64,000 nucleotides of DNA from Acidobacteriota bacterium (GTDB lineage Bacteria > Acidobacteriota > Terriglobia > Terriglobales > Acidobacteriaceae), in assembly GCA_013289765.1 (NCBI GenBank), contig JABCZI010000006.1:186001-250000 (forward strand), written 5' to 3'. Shown here in pieces: positions 8,732-17,677 of this stretch (its first letter is position 1; every line of letters begins with the position of its first letter). The position numbers were made by a program, and so were the translations under genes. The notes beneath the pieces are model-generated. The model was not told the DNA's origin. It made no database searches and saw only the letters and a program-made list of their open reading frames with translations.

Positions 8732-9739
8732 TTACTGCTGTTGTGGTGGCGGATTAGAGGGCGGCGGCGTGGGAGCATTGGAGCTTGGATTGTTCCCAAA
8801 GGACGAGGACTGGTTGCCAAAGCCAAAGCCGGATGAGTGCCCGAACGGACTGTTGTTCGAATTTCCCGATTGCCCATTTTGTCCCGGCGACAGGTTGGGT
8901 ACTGAGCTCCCGAATCCTACCAGACTAGGCTGATTTGGCGTGGTGATTAAGCCGCCGCGGTCGGTGCTGGGATCGTACACAAACTGCCACTCGTTGTATT
9001 TCTTCTTTTTGTTAAATTCCCGGATGGTAGTTTTCTTGCTTGTGCTGGCCACGCCCACGATCGGCCCGCCGGAGACAAGTTGGCCGGAGGAAGAATCGTT
9101 GCTGGAATCGGTCTTGGTGGAAGTCGAATCCGGCGAGGTCGAAGTTTGAGATGCAGTTTGAGATGGGTCTGTGCCTGGAGCCGGATTCGTGCCGGAGGAA
9201 TTCGGCCCGGTTGCAGAGTTGGAATTCGCGCCGAAGGCGTTATTCCCGTTTCCACCGAAGGCACTATTGGTGTTGCCGCCAAACGCGTTGTTGGCATTGC
9301 CCCCAAATGCGCCAGGTTGAGAGAAGCCGCCGGAATTGTTCAACCCGCCCGGAGAGCCGATCGCATTTGCGCCGGGAATACTTCCTCCGGCGATGCCTCC
9401 CGCAAGCGTTACTCCAGGTTCGCCGTAGTGAAGCAGCTTGAAATCCTGGCCATTGATCGGATCTTTGTAGTGCTTGCGCAGGTAGCGCAGGTTGTTCGTA
9501 TTGTCGAGATCTTCGAGCTTGGTCGGGTAGCGTCCGAATTTCTTGTAGTAAACGCGAATGGCGCGAGAGTATTGAACTCCGCGATGTACCATTTCCTGCT
9601 CGCGGTCGCGCCGGATCGTAAACGAAATTGCAGGCATGGCAATCGCCGCTGTAATCGCCATGAGCGCGACAATAAGAAGCATCGTGATCAGGACATATCC
9701 CCGTTCATTCTGGCGTAGCCTGTGAGATGACGGTTGCAT
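8732..9739 (-). CDS. GspG-like pseudopilin with long low-complexity tail
   Basis: A 335-residue prepilin-type protein, last gene of the assembly operon. The N-terminus shows a basic leader and NERG then YVLITMLLIVALMAI, a class III signal cut after Gly14. The mature fifth residue is Thr instead of the usual Glu. Residues 40-100 (FTIRRDREQEMVHRG, YKKFGRYPTKLEDL) fit the GspG-type stalk and head. Residues 120-200 are an Asn/Gly/Ala/Phe-rich repeat of the kind NAFGGNxN, followed by Ser/Thr- and Pro-rich stretches ending PPPSNPPPQQQ. The head is thus largely replaced or extended by disordered sequence. The gap to the upstream gene is eight bases. Confidence 0.75.
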   Translation of the reverse strand: MQPSSHRLRQNERGYVLITMLLIVALMAITAAIAMPAISFTIRRDREQEMVHRGVQYSRAIRVYYKKFGRYPTKLEDLDNTNNLRYLRKHYKDPINGQDFKLLHYGEPGVTLAGGIAGGSIPGANAIGSPGGLNNSGGFSQPGAFGGNANNAFGGNTNSAFGGNGNNAFGANSNSATGPNSSGTNPAPGTDPSQTASQTSTSPDSTSTKTDSSNDSSSGQLVSGGPIVGVASTSKKTTIREFNKKKKYNEWQFVYDPSTDRGGLITTPNQPSLVGFGSSVPNLSPGQNGQSGNSNNSPFGHSSGFGFGNQSSSFGNNPSSNAPTPPPSNPPPQQQ

Positions 9740-9747
9740 GCTTTGAT

Positions 9748-10365
9748 CTATCCCTGCGTCAGCGGTATGCTCTGCGGCGGACCGCTGCCGACCACGTCCT
9801 GAATTTCGACCGACGTGGGAGAAATGCGCACCACTTTGTAGCGGCGGTCCACGATCTCGCCCTCGCCCGCAATAAAAACGTCCTCTCCCTTGGAAAGGAA
9901 AATCTTTTTAGGTTCTCCCTTTTTGCTGGCGAAGCCAAAAAATTTCAGTGGAATGGGCGGGGGCGCCGACACGGAAGGTATTTGGTACACCTTCGGGTCA
10001 TTAGGACCAACCACGCCCGGCGCCAATGGCGTCGGAATTACGGGATCCGGCTGCGATACGAAAATGTTTCTACCAGAACCTTCGTACTTGATCTGCTCAG
10101 CCGAGGCCAGCTGCGCCAGGTGAAGAGTCGGGTCGAGGCTCTGCGGAGAGCGTTCTTTTTTCGCTGAGGCTGAGCCGGACGTCCGGCGTGGCGCTGAACG
10201 CGGCGTCTTAGGACCGGTTGTTTCCGGGCCGATCGTCGTCGCAGGAGCAGTCGAGGCGATGGTCGAAGAGGAAGGCATGAACTCGTAAACAACCACCAGC
10301 AACAAGAACACTCCCAGCACTGCTGCTGCGATCATCTGCTTGCGGTTTTCGATTCCCAGCTTCAC
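9748..10365 (-). CDS. PilP/GspC-like inner-membrane periplasmic protein
   Basis: A 205-residue protein with one N-terminal transmembrane helix (MIAAAVLGVFLLLVVVYEFM), a Ser/Thr/Pro/Lys-rich periplasmic linker and a C-terminal beta domain (PLKFFGFASKKGEPKKIFLS, then VRISPTSVEIQDVVG). This matches the layout of PilP and GspC, which link the inner-membrane PilNO platform to the secretin. Sequence identity to either is not obvious, so the call rests on layout and position. It begins at a GTG sharing one base with the pilO stop (TAGTG), indicating translational coupling. Confidence 0.6.
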   Translation of the reverse strand: MKLGIENRKQMIAAAVLGVFLLLVVVYEFMPSSSTIASTAPATTIGPETTGPKTPRSAPRRTSGSASAKKERSPQSLDPTLHLAQLASAEQIKYEGSGRNIFVSQPDPVIPTPLAPGVVGPNDPKVYQIPSVSAPPPIPLKFFGFASKKGEPKKIFLSKGEDVFIAGEGEIVDRRYKVVRISPTSVEIQDVVGSGPPQSIPLTQG

Positions 10366-10904
10366 TATGCTCCCGCCTTCAGATAAGTCTCAAGCTTCAT
10401 CTGCAGTTTGATCGGACCCTTCGCCTCTCCCGCCAGTGCGATGTCGCTGATCAGGAAAAACATATCATCGCGTTCCAGCGCATTGATAAATTTTGCCAGC
10501 GAAACGTAATTGCCCGACAGATCCGCCTGCATCTCGACCAGGTCCAACCGGCCAACATCTGAGGCTTTTACTTTGTACTTGGCCTGGGCAATCGTAACTC
10601 CGTTCGCGGCGGCGAGCTTGCCGAACTGAGTGAGGATCTGCGACTCCTGGGAGGGAAAGCGCTTCTTGTAAAAGTCCGTGATCTGCCGATTTGCGGCGAT
10701 GACTTTTTTATCCAGATTCGTGAGCGGCTTGACCTGTTGGGTCTTGCTTTGAAGTTCGCTCCACAATTGATTCAGTTCCTGGCGCCGCGACTCGGTCGAG
10801 CCCACCAACGGCGAGAACAGGACTGCCACGGCTACAATGTCCACGGCCACAAGAACCGCGAGGGCAGTCTTGATCTTTCTTCGGGTTTGGCGCAGATCAG
10901 GCAT
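10365..10904 (-). CDS. pilO: PilO-like pilus assembly protein
   Basis: A 179-residue inner-membrane protein with one N-terminal helix (ALAVLVAVDIVAVAVLFSPL), a coiled coil (ELNQLWSELQSKTQQVKPL) and a ferredoxin-like periplasmic domain with the typical GNYVSLAKFINALER segment. PilO dimerises with PilN and aligns the assembly platform. Start and stop overlap neighbours by one base each (TGATG with pilN, TAGTG with the next gene), so pilN, pilO and the PilP-like gene are translated as a coupled block. Confidence 0.82.
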   Translation of the reverse strand: MPDLRQTRRKIKTALAVLVAVDIVAVAVLFSPLVGSTESRRQELNQLWSELQSKTQQVKPLTNLDKKVIAANRQITDFYKKRFPSQESQILTQFGKLAAANGVTIAQAKYKVKASDVGRLDLVEMQADLSGNYVSLAKFINALERDDMFFLISDIALAGEAKGPIKLQMKLETYLKAGA

Positions 10905-11536
10905 CAGGGCTCGCTCCTCTTGGATGTCTCTGGGGATGTCTCTGGTCTTTTCGGTTCTGCCGCCGGTTCCGTGCTGGGAACGTACACTCCATTGATGTCG
11001 AATTGAATCGCATCGCCGCTGCCCGATTGTGCCGAATGCTCAGTCTCGATATAAGTCTGCGTGAAGTGTCGCGATTCTTCCATGCGGCGGGCCAGTTCGA
11101 GGGCCCGGTCGCGGGAGTCGCCTCCTACTACCATCTTCAGCTTGAGCTGGTTCTCTTCATCAAGTTCGGGATGAATCGAAACCAGGTGGACTCGGGTCGG
11201 CATTACTTTCTCGAGATCCTCCAGCACATGAGTCCACGAAAGCGATTTGCGTTCAATCAATTCATTAAGAAATTGGGATTGATCTCGGGTAGTTCGATTC
11301 TCGGGCCGATTGAGGAAATCCTGAGCCTGTTGCCGGGTGCGGTCGCGCTGCGCGATCTCGGTGCGGTAGCTCCCGATGGTTGCATGATCGACTCGCGCCG
11401 CAAACCAGCTCATTACAGTGAAGCTCAACAGGGCGATTGTCAGAATCGCCGTCACCACTACAGCCGTTCCCCAACGCAGCCAAAACTGCCGCGCATCTTC
11501 GTAGGGCTGGCTGGCGAGATTGATGTTGAGACGCAT
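10904..11536 (-). CDS. pilN: PilN-like pilus assembly protein
   Basis: A 210-residue bitopic protein. The cytoplasmic start LNINLASQPYEDARQFW is the PilN peptide that docks in the PilM groove, followed by a transmembrane helix (VVVTAILTIALLSFTVMSWF) and a periplasmic domain with TRVHLVSIHPELDEENQLKL. The C-terminal 25 residues are Pro/Glu/Lys-rich. PilN with PilO and PilM forms the inner-membrane platform. It lies 82 bases downstream of pilM. Confidence 0.82.
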   Translation of the reverse strand: MRLNINLASQPYEDARQFWLRWGTAVVVTAILTIALLSFTVMSWFAARVDHATIGSYRTEIAQRDRTRQQAQDFLNRPENRTTRDQSQFLNELIERKSLSWTHVLEDLEKVMPTRVHLVSIHPELDEENQLKLKMVVGGDSRDRALELARRMEESRHFTQTYIETEHSAQSGSGDAIQFDINGVYVPSTEPAAEPKRPETSPETSKRSEP

Positions 11537-11618
11537 ATTTAATTCAGTGGCCGGTGGCCAGTGTTCAATGCTCAGTAGATCTTTGGGATCACTGATTGCT
11601 GCCCGCGGACCCCTGCAG

Positions 11619-12515
11619 CTATGAAATCAGGGCCCCTACCACGCCAGCCATTCTCCATCGCGGAACGGAACCTCCGCTGCTGATTCCCAGCTGCGAAGGT
11701 GTCACCAACTCCTGAACCTCGGCGCCGGTTTGCGCGCGCAAAGCAGGCGCTGCGCTGCCGATATCGGCTATTCCCGCGACGAATATTCTTTCGATGTTCA
11801 GATGATACGTGTCCTGAAAAAAGACTACCGAAGGGTAAACTTCCTCGGCCAACTGCTCTCCTGTGATCGTGACTCCGCGCGTATTTTCGAGAGTGCGGAA
11901 AAGCTGCAGTTGCTCCCCGTTCAGAATCGCGATGCTGGTCGTGTGGGCATCCACCTTTACCACCAGAGTGGGACTCGCGCCGGCGGCAGCGCCGAGCGCT
12001 GCCATCATGGAAGGCATTACGACTCCCGGGCTGAATCCCGCATCGCGAAGCGCAGCTTCATACTCCTCCACCACACTCGAGAGGGCGACTGCGGCGACCA
12101 CGCGAACCCCTCCATTCGATTTCTGCGCGTCGTAGGAAACTCTAGCCTTGTCCACGTCGAAGGGCAGGGATTTCTTCATACGAAAGCGCACCACACTGGC
12201 AGCTTCCTCGGAATCCGTGGGCAGGGTGTCGAATTCCAGCAGCACCACTCGCACCGCCGCATCGGGAACAATGGCAATCACATCGCGCGATCGCGCTGCC
12301 ACGCTGCCCAGCGTTTCTTCCACGGCCGCCCTTACGGCGTCGCGCTGGCGCAAATTGCCCTCCACTAAATCGGGAACTACGCTGCCCGGTGCCAGTTCGA
12401 GCGCGGCGCAAGCCTCCAGGCTGCGGCCATCTTCGCCCAATCTGCCCACCAGAACGCGGTCAGCCGCGATCTCGCACGCGACCTTAGGTTTCGGCGTGTT
12501 GGCCCCGGAGTCCAT
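11619..12515 (-). CDS. pilM: PilM-like actin-fold pilus assembly protein
   Basis: A 298-residue cytoplasmic protein with the FtsA/PilM actin-like fold: an N-terminal VACEIAADRVLVGRL strand pair, RDVIAIVPDAAVRVVLLEF, KKSLPFDVDKARVSYDAQ (the typical PilM phrase) and TLVVKVDAHTTSIAI, where canonical PilM has a D-x-G nucleotide-binding turn. PilM binds ATP and the PilN N-terminus and couples the platform to the ATPase. Length is a little short for the family (about 350). Gaps on both sides contain short GGTCAGTG-like words. Confidence 0.8.
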   Translation of the reverse strand: MDSGANTPKPKVACEIAADRVLVGRLGEDGRSLEACAALELAPGSVVPDLVEGNLRQRDAVRAAVEETLGSVAARSRDVIAIVPDAAVRVVLLEFDTLPTDSEEAASVVRFRMKKSLPFDVDKARVSYDAQKSNGGVRVVAAVALSSVVEEYEAALRDAGFSPGVVMPSMMAALGAAAGASPTLVVKVDAHTTSIAILNGEQLQLFRTLENTRGVTITGEQLAEEVYPSVVFFQDTYHLNIERIFVAGIADIGSAAPALRAQTGAEVQELVTPSQLGISSGGSVPRWRMAGVVGALIS

Positions 12516-12598
12516 AGCAGGATTTCAACTCTCTCTACTTCCTACTTCTACAATTCAAACTCTCCGCCCCGAGAAATGCAATAGCGGAAAGGGAACAA

Positions 12599-12686
12599 AG
12601 CAGTGGTCAGTGTTCTAGTTGGTCAGTGTCCAGTGAATTCCAATCCAGGCGATCTAGCCACCGGTTACTGACCACGAACCACTGCT
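12599..12686. repeat. imperfect inverted repeat in the gspE-pilM gap
   Basis: AGCAGTGGT at 12599-12607 is repeated in inverse as ACCACTGCT at 12678-12686, and GGTCAGT (12605-12611, again at 12621-12627) as ACTGACC at 12667-12673. The 172-base gap is therefore a palindrome-like intergenic repeat rather than coding sequence. Confidence 0.55.
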
Positions 12687-12687
12687 T

Positions 12688-14358
12688 CTACCGCATCGCT
12701 TCGATGAAGGTCACCTTGTTGATTTCTTTCAAAGTGGTCAGGCCCAGCCGAACCTTATCCAGCGCCGATTCCCGCAGAAAACGCATTCCTTCATCGCGCG
12801 CGGCGCGGCGAATTTCCGAAGTCGGCTTCTTGGCCAGAATCATCTCCCGCACCCGGTCGCTCAAGTCCAGCAATTCGTGAATTGCGGTTCGGCCCCGGAA
12901 TCCGGTACCCGCGCACTCGATGCATCCCGGCCCTTCGTATAACGCCACCTTCGACCACTGCGCCGGATCAAGGCCGCTGGCTTCCAACACTTCAGGCGCG
13001 TAAACGACCGGCGTACGGCACGATTCGCAAATCAATCGCACCAGGCGCTGCGCCAGAATGCAGTTCAGCGCCGAAACAAAGTTGTAGGGCTCGACTCCCA
13101 TGTTCAGGAAGCGTCCAATCACGTCGACCACGTTGTTGGCATGGACCGTGGTGAAAACCAGGTGGCCGGTCAGAGCGGACTGAATAGCGATCTGCGCAGT
13201 CTCGGTGTCGCGAATTTCGCCGACCATGATCTTGTCGGGGTCATGGCGCAGAATCGAGCGCAGGCCGCGGGCGAAGGTGAGTCCTTTTTTCTCATTGACC
13301 GGAATCTGAGTGATGCCGCGAAGCTGATACTCAACCGGATCTTCAATCGTGATGATCTTATCTTCGTCGGTCTTAATTTCATTCACTGCGGCGTAGAGCG
13401 TCGTGGTCTTGCCGCTGCCCGTCGGTCCCGTCACCAACACCATGCCGTAAGGTTCCTTGATATAGCGGCGGAACTTACGCAGGTCGTCTTCGTCGAAGCC
13501 CACCACCTCGAGGGTGAGCGTCCGGAACTTCTCGCTCATCGATTCTTTATCGAGCACCCGGAGCACGGCATCTTCGCCATGAATCGACGGCATGATCGAC
13601 ACCCGGAAGTCGATGGCGCGACCGTTGTATTTCACCCGAAAGCGCCCGTCCTGCGGCACGCGCCGCTCGGAAATGTCCAACTCGCTCATCACTTTGATAC
13701 GCGAAATTACGGTGGAGTGATGCTCCTTGCCGATGGGCGGCATGGCCTGCGTGAGCACGCCGTCGATGCGGAACTTGATCACCACGGAATCGTCCCGGGT
13801 CTCGATGTGAATGTCGGAAGCGCGCCGCTGCAGAGCGGTAAAAATTGTCGTATCGACCAGACGAATGATCGGGCTGGTATCTCCCGCCGCCGTCAGCTTG
13901 TCGATGGTTAGAGTTTCTTCCGCACCCGTGGCCTCATCTTCGCGAATGATCTGGAAGCCTTCGCTGGCCTCTTCCAAAACGCGCTGCGATTGCTCCGTCT
14001 TCTTGAGAATGTCGCTGATCTGCTTCAGCGTCGCCACTTTGGTGACGATCCGCTTTTGCAGCAGCAAGCTGATCTCGTCGATCATCATCAGTTGACTGGG
14101 ATCGGCGATCGCGATGGCGAGCTTGCCGTCGACGGTTTCTTCCAGCGGAACGAAGTTGTAGCGGAACATCAACTCCGGGGAAAATTTCTTGAACAGCTCA
14201 TGGTGGAGCTGGAAATCGGTGAGGTCCACAAACTCGCAACGATAGCGCCGCGCCACATCCTGCGCGCGCTCCAGGTCGGTGATGGGATTCCCCGTGGTCA
14301 CCATCTGTCCGCCGTTCTCGCCGTGTACGAAAAGTGACTTCTTTTCCGCCATCGCCAT
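12688..14358 (-). CDS. gspE: GspE/PilB-type assembly ATPase
   Basis: A 556-residue hexameric secretion ATPase. An N-terminal T2SSE_N-type domain occupies residues 15-150. The ATPase core has Walker A GPTGSGKTT near 313, the Asp-box IEDPVEYQ, Walker B with GEIRDTETA and the His-box GHLVFTTVHAN. A tetracysteine zinc motif CESC...CIEC near 460-490 is typical of GspE/PilB and absent from PilT, so it is an extension (assembly) ATPase. The ATG at 14358 is preferred because GGGGA lies seven bases upstream; a TTG at 14364 and an ATG at 14352 are alternatives. Confidence 0.93.
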   Translation of the reverse strand: MAMAEKKSLFVHGENGGQMVTTGNPITDLERAQDVARRYRCEFVDLTDFQLHHELFKKFSPELMFRYNFVPLEETVDGKLAIAIADPSQLMMIDEISLLLQKRIVTKVATLKQISDILKKTEQSQRVLEEASEGFQIIREDEATGAEETLTIDKLTAAGDTSPIIRLVDTTIFTALQRRASDIHIETRDDSVVIKFRIDGVLTQAMPPIGKEHHSTVISRIKVMSELDISERRVPQDGRFRVKYNGRAIDFRVSIMPSIHGEDAVLRVLDKESMSEKFRTLTLEVVGFDEDDLRKFRRYIKEPYGMVLVTGPTGSGKTTTLYAAVNEIKTDEDKIITIEDPVEYQLRGITQIPVNEKKGLTFARGLRSILRHDPDKIMVGEIRDTETAQIAIQSALTGHLVFTTVHANNVVDVIGRFLNMGVEPYNFVSALNCILAQRLVRLICESCRTPVVYAPEVLEASGLDPAQWSKVALYEGPGCIECAGTGFRGRTAIHELLDLSDRVREMILAKKPTSEIRRAARDEGMRFLRESALDKVRLGLTTLKEINKVTFIEAMR

Positions 14359-14394
14359 TCTCAAATCCCCGCGGTCATACCCTGTCGATTTCGA

Positions 14395-15600
14395 TTAATG
14401 TCCCTGCATTCCTAAGCTGAAGATCGGCAAATATAGGGAGATCATTACCCCTCCCACGAAGACCGCCATCACGATCAGGATCAGCGGCTCAATCAACGCC
14501 ATCGATGCAGCCAAGGCGGTCTGCACATCTTCTTCATAAAACTCGGCAACCGAATTCAGCATTGCCGGTAATGCGCCCGTCGACTCCCCCACCTCAAGCA
14601 TCTCCACGGCCAGGTCGGGGAAAATCTTCTGTTCCTCAAGGCTGCTGGCCAACCCCTGGCCTTCCCGCACCCGCACGCTCGCCCGCATTATGCCTTTGAG
14701 GATGCTGCGACTGCTCATGGAGTTACCCGCGGTTTCCATCGCGGGCACCAGTGGCAGTCCGCCTTGCAGTAGAGTCGCAAGCATGCGGGAAAACGTAGCC
14801 ACTTGATGTTTTAGCCGGATGTCGCCCAGCAAAGGCAGGTTCAGAATGATGCGGTCAATCTGGTCGCCGCCGCTGTCCGTCTTGCGCCACTGCCAAAAAG
14901 TAAAACCCGCCAGCGCCAATCCGCCCGCAATAAACGGAAAATATTTCTGCGTGTTGACGCCCACCGCCAGCATGAACAATGTGATTGCCGGCAGCTTCGC
15001 ATCCAGGGTATTGAACAGTTCAGCAAATTTAGGCACGACGTAGGTGAATAAAAACATCACCATGATCGTCACCACGGTCACCAGCAGCGTGGGATAAATC
15101 AGGGAAACGACCAACTTCTTGCGGAAGGTCAGTGCCAGCCGCTGAAAGTTAATGTAGCGGTTCAGCACTTCATCGATATTTCCGCTTTTCTCCCCCGCCA
15201 TCAACGTCGTGGTATAGATCTTCGGGATCACCGGATGCGTGGCGAAAGCGTCTGAAAGTAATTCGCCCCCTTTCACCCGCTCGCGAACGTTTTCGAGGAT
15301 CTGGCGCAGGTGACCATCTCGTTGACGCTTGATCAATAGATCGAGAGCGTTCAGAATCGGCAGGCCTGCCTTGATCAACGTCAGAAACTGCTGGTTGTAC
15401 ACCAGGAATGCCCCTTGCTTAATCTTGCGGCCGCGGCCCATCGAAAAGCTGCCTGATAGCAACCCCTGGGGCTTAACCCAATGGACCAAATATCCCTGGG
15501 ACACAAAGCGGTCGCGCACCTCCGCTACCGAGTAACCCTCCTCGATCTGCTGGTGCGTGTGCCCACGCTCGTCCGCGATTTTTACGACGAATTCCGCCAT
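14395..15600 (-). CDS. gspF: GspF/PilC-type inner-membrane platform protein
   Basis: A 401-residue protein with two T2SSF repeats (residues about 65-190 and 270-390), each preceding a membrane segment, and the family phrases FLTLIKAGLPILNALDLL and LATLLQGGLPLVPAMETAG. The last helix is ALIEPLILIVMAVFVGGVMI. It is the polytopic core around which pseudopilins assemble, working with GspE encoded 36 bases downstream. It is the first gene of the seven-gene operon. An N-terminal soluble extension (residues 1-60) precedes the first repeat. Confidence 0.93.
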   Translation of the reverse strand: MAEFVVKIADERGHTHQQIEEGYSVAEVRDRFVSQGYLVHWVKPQGLLSGSFSMGRGRKIKQGAFLVYNQQFLTLIKAGLPILNALDLLIKRQRDGHLRQILENVRERVKGGELLSDAFATHPVIPKIYTTTLMAGEKSGNIDEVLNRYINFQRLALTFRKKLVVSLIYPTLLVTVVTIMVMFLFTYVVPKFAELFNTLDAKLPAITLFMLAVGVNTQKYFPFIAGGLALAGFTFWQWRKTDSGGDQIDRIILNLPLLGDIRLKHQVATFSRMLATLLQGGLPLVPAMETAGNSMSSRSILKGIMRASVRVREGQGLASSLEEQKIFPDLAVEMLEVGESTGALPAMLNSVAEFYEEDVQTALAASMALIEPLILIVMAVFVGGVMISLYLPIFSLGMQGH

Positions 15601-15910
15601 TTGGCCGTCTATTGTGCCTTGTATATGCCGTGTATTAAAGCGTAACCATCTCGGGTCAGTCTAACATTCCCGCTTCCAATCACGAATGCAGATCACTTCA
15701 ACTTCCCTCGCTTCAAGTACCGCAAGTAACCAGAACCAGAGCGGATTTCAGAAGCCCGCCCTCAGGGTTCCTGGAAGACTCAATAAGGGCTCCCTCTAAG
15801 CGTGGCGCCTTGAAAGCACCGCGCGTCTATCTACGAGAAACCGGATCGGATGCATGCACTTATAAGTCGTTGTGCATCAACGCGATATGATCTCTTATTA
15901 CATCTTAACC
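15601..15910. other. intergenic region, divergence from LolA-like end to pilus operon start
   Basis: These 310 bases contain no supportable gene. They should hold the promoter of the assembly operon on the minus strand, but I see no pair of -35 and -10 boxes that is convincing. A TATAAG and an ATGCATGCAC word near 15851-15865 are the only notable strings. Confidence 0.4.
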
Positions 15911-16582
15911 TTACGGTTCCAGGTTGCTCTCAAGGGTCTCAGTGCCAGGGGGAGGACGAAAGCGGAACCGTGCTTCCGAAATTGCCTCATCTTCTTTTTG
16001 ATCGCTGAAGCGGTACTCCGTCGTCGATCCATCTACCTCATTGAGCACAATGCGCGCGATTCGGTGTTCTGGGGTTAGCTCCAACAGGATTTCGTTGACT
16101 CGATCCGCCAAAGCCTGCGGCACTCCCCGCAGCACCACATCGCCAGGGTTCATCGGAGCCACATCATTCGCCAGCGACAGCCCGTGTAACTCCTTTTCCA
16201 GCTTGCTCTTGCCCAGCAAGAATGCAAGCGGAGACCGAACGTCATCCAGTTTCCGCGCGTCCGTTCTGCGCGCTTGCCGGTCGCCAGGGACGTAAAACCA
16301 CGCATCTTTCCCATCGCTGACAAACAGCTTCTCCCTTGGAGAACGGTATTCCCATCGCATCTTGCCAGGTTTTTTCAAGCCGCCTTTCGCTAGCCAAAGC
16401 GTCCCCGACTCTGTCCGGTCCATCCCGGAACCGTGGTAAACCTCGGTGAACTCTGCTTGCAGGGTATGGAGATGGTTGTAGTGTTCATCCACTGCCGCCG
16501 CGATGGAGTGAACGTCTTCTGTCAAGCCAAAGATGGGTACGACAATAACTAGTAAAGCCGCCGCGGCAAACGTTATCTTCAC
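15911..16582 (-). CDS. LolA-like periplasmic lipoprotein carrier
   Basis: A 223-residue exported protein with a signal peptide (ITFAAAALLVIVVPIFG). The LolA/DUF4292-type fold is seen in LHTLQAEFTEVYHGSG, GKMRWEYRSPREKLFVSDG, KDAWFYVPGDRQ and the closing EARFRFRPPPGTETL. LolA carries lipoproteins across the periplasm from LolCDE to LolB. Length is normal. No lol exporter gene is nearby, and the M20 peptidase upstream (47-base gap) may be in the same transcript without a functional link. Assignment to true LolA is likely but related carriers exist. Confidence 0.8.
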   Translation of the reverse strand: MKITFAAAALLVIVVPIFGLTEDVHSIAAAVDEHYNHLHTLQAEFTEVYHGSGMDRTESGTLWLAKGGLKKPGKMRWEYRSPREKLFVSDGKDAWFYVPGDRQARRTDARKLDDVRSPLAFLLGKSKLEKELHGLSLANDVAPMNPGDVVLRGVPQALADRVNEILLELTPEHRIARIVLNEVDGSTTEYRFSDQKEDEAISEARFRFRPPPGTETLESNLEP

Positions 16583-16629
16583 TGTTCGATTCTACTCTGG
16601 ACGTACCAGGCCGATCGCGTCGAGCCTGT

Positions 16630-17622
16630 TCAAACCAGCCTCTTCGCGATCGCACAATACAAATCAATCGCCTCTGCAAGTTGCTGTTTCTCGATGAACT
16701 CGCCGTCAGTGTGCGCAACGTGAATCGACCCCGGACCAATCAGCAACGGTTCGCCCCAGTTCGTCAGTGTGGGAATGTCGGTGGTGAATGCCGCAATCAT
16801 TGTCGGCAAACCAGCGACCGTGCGCAGTCGCAGGAAAGGCAGTTCAAGAGGGAACTCTACCTTCACCTGATTGCCAGCCGTATTGGCGATCTGGCGCCGC
16901 AAGTCATCCGATGAGCCCACCAGACGATAGAGCAAATCAGCGTGCGCGTAATCGGGAATCACGTTCGGCGCTCGGCCGCCTTCGATTAATCCAATATTCA
17001 AAGTGCACGGACCAATTTCCGGATCGGAAGGCAACGGCATCGCCCGCAGACGCGTAAGAGCTGGTATCAATTTATCGATTGCCGATTCGCCTAATTCCGG
17101 ATAAGCAGAATGTGCCATCTTTCCGGAAGCGGTGACTTCAACCCGCAAGGTTCCCTTCGAGGCCAGCGCGATGCGGTTCTCAGTCGGCTCGCCATTGATC
17201 AAATACTTCGAACCCTGCGCTTGATTGTTGGCCACCTTAGCGCCCAAGCTGTCGCGCTCTTCCCCCACTAGAAACAGCAGGCCAACGTAAATTCCTTCCC
17301 GCCGCAATCGCTCTGCGGCCGCGATCTGCGCGGCGATGATTCCCTTGGCGTCGCAGGAACCGCGCCCGAAAATGCGCGTGGCATCTTCGGAAGAGGGAAT
17401 GAATGGAGGAACCGTATCCATGTGAGTTGAGAACACTACTTCCGGATTCGGCTGCTCCGGCGACGCCGCATAAACATTGAAACGGTCACCTTCCACCGGC
17501 ATTCGCCTGGTCCGATAACCGACGCGGCAAAGTTCCCCGTAAAGATAGTTTCCGACCGCGGCTTCGTTACCAGAGATGGATTCGATGTCGACTAGTTGGC
17601 GAGTGAGCGTGATTGCGTCCAT
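16630..17622 (-). CDS. M20 family metallopeptidase (ArgE/DapE-like)
   Basis: A 330-residue di-zinc amidohydrolase. Metal-site motifs are STHMDTVPPF, GRGSCDAKGIIAAQ and VGEERDSLGA (the Glu-Glu pair), with a dimerisation domain around residues 160-250. The start is the ATG at 17622, which opens with MDAITLTRQLVDIESISG; longer frames would run into the divergent hydrolase gene. The group includes acetylornithine deacetylase, succinyl-diaminopimelate desuccinylase and carboxypeptidase G2; short length and the GEPTENRIALASKG phrase suggest an ArgE/DapE-like deacylase, substrate unknown. Confidence 0.85.
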   Translation of the reverse strand: MDAITLTRQLVDIESISGNEAAVGNYLYGELCRVGYRTRRMPVEGDRFNVYAASPEQPNPEVVFSTHMDTVPPFIPSSEDATRIFGRGSCDAKGIIAAQIAAAERLRREGIYVGLLFLVGEERDSLGAKVANNQAQGSKYLINGEPTENRIALASKGTLRVEVTASGKMAHSAYPELGESAIDKLIPALTRLRAMPLPSDPEIGPCTLNIGLIEGGRAPNVIPDYAHADLLYRLVGSSDDLRRQIANTAGNQVKVEFPLELPFLRLRTVAGLPTMIAAFTTDIPTLTNWGEPLLIGPGSIHVAHTDGEFIEKQQLAEAIDLYCAIAKRLV

Positions 17623-17677
17623 CGATCCAGAATAAACTACCGGTTTCGAGGAGCGGCAAATCATGTAATCTGAATTT

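Noticed and set aside
9080..9718. Plus-strand frame opposite the pseudopilin
   Set aside because: Arg-rich antisense frame through the low-complexity tail; no ribosome site.
13141..13911. 256-codon plus-strand frame inside gspE
   Set aside because: It is the opposite strand of conserved GspE motifs; high-GC codon bias keeps it open. No domain and no ribosome site.
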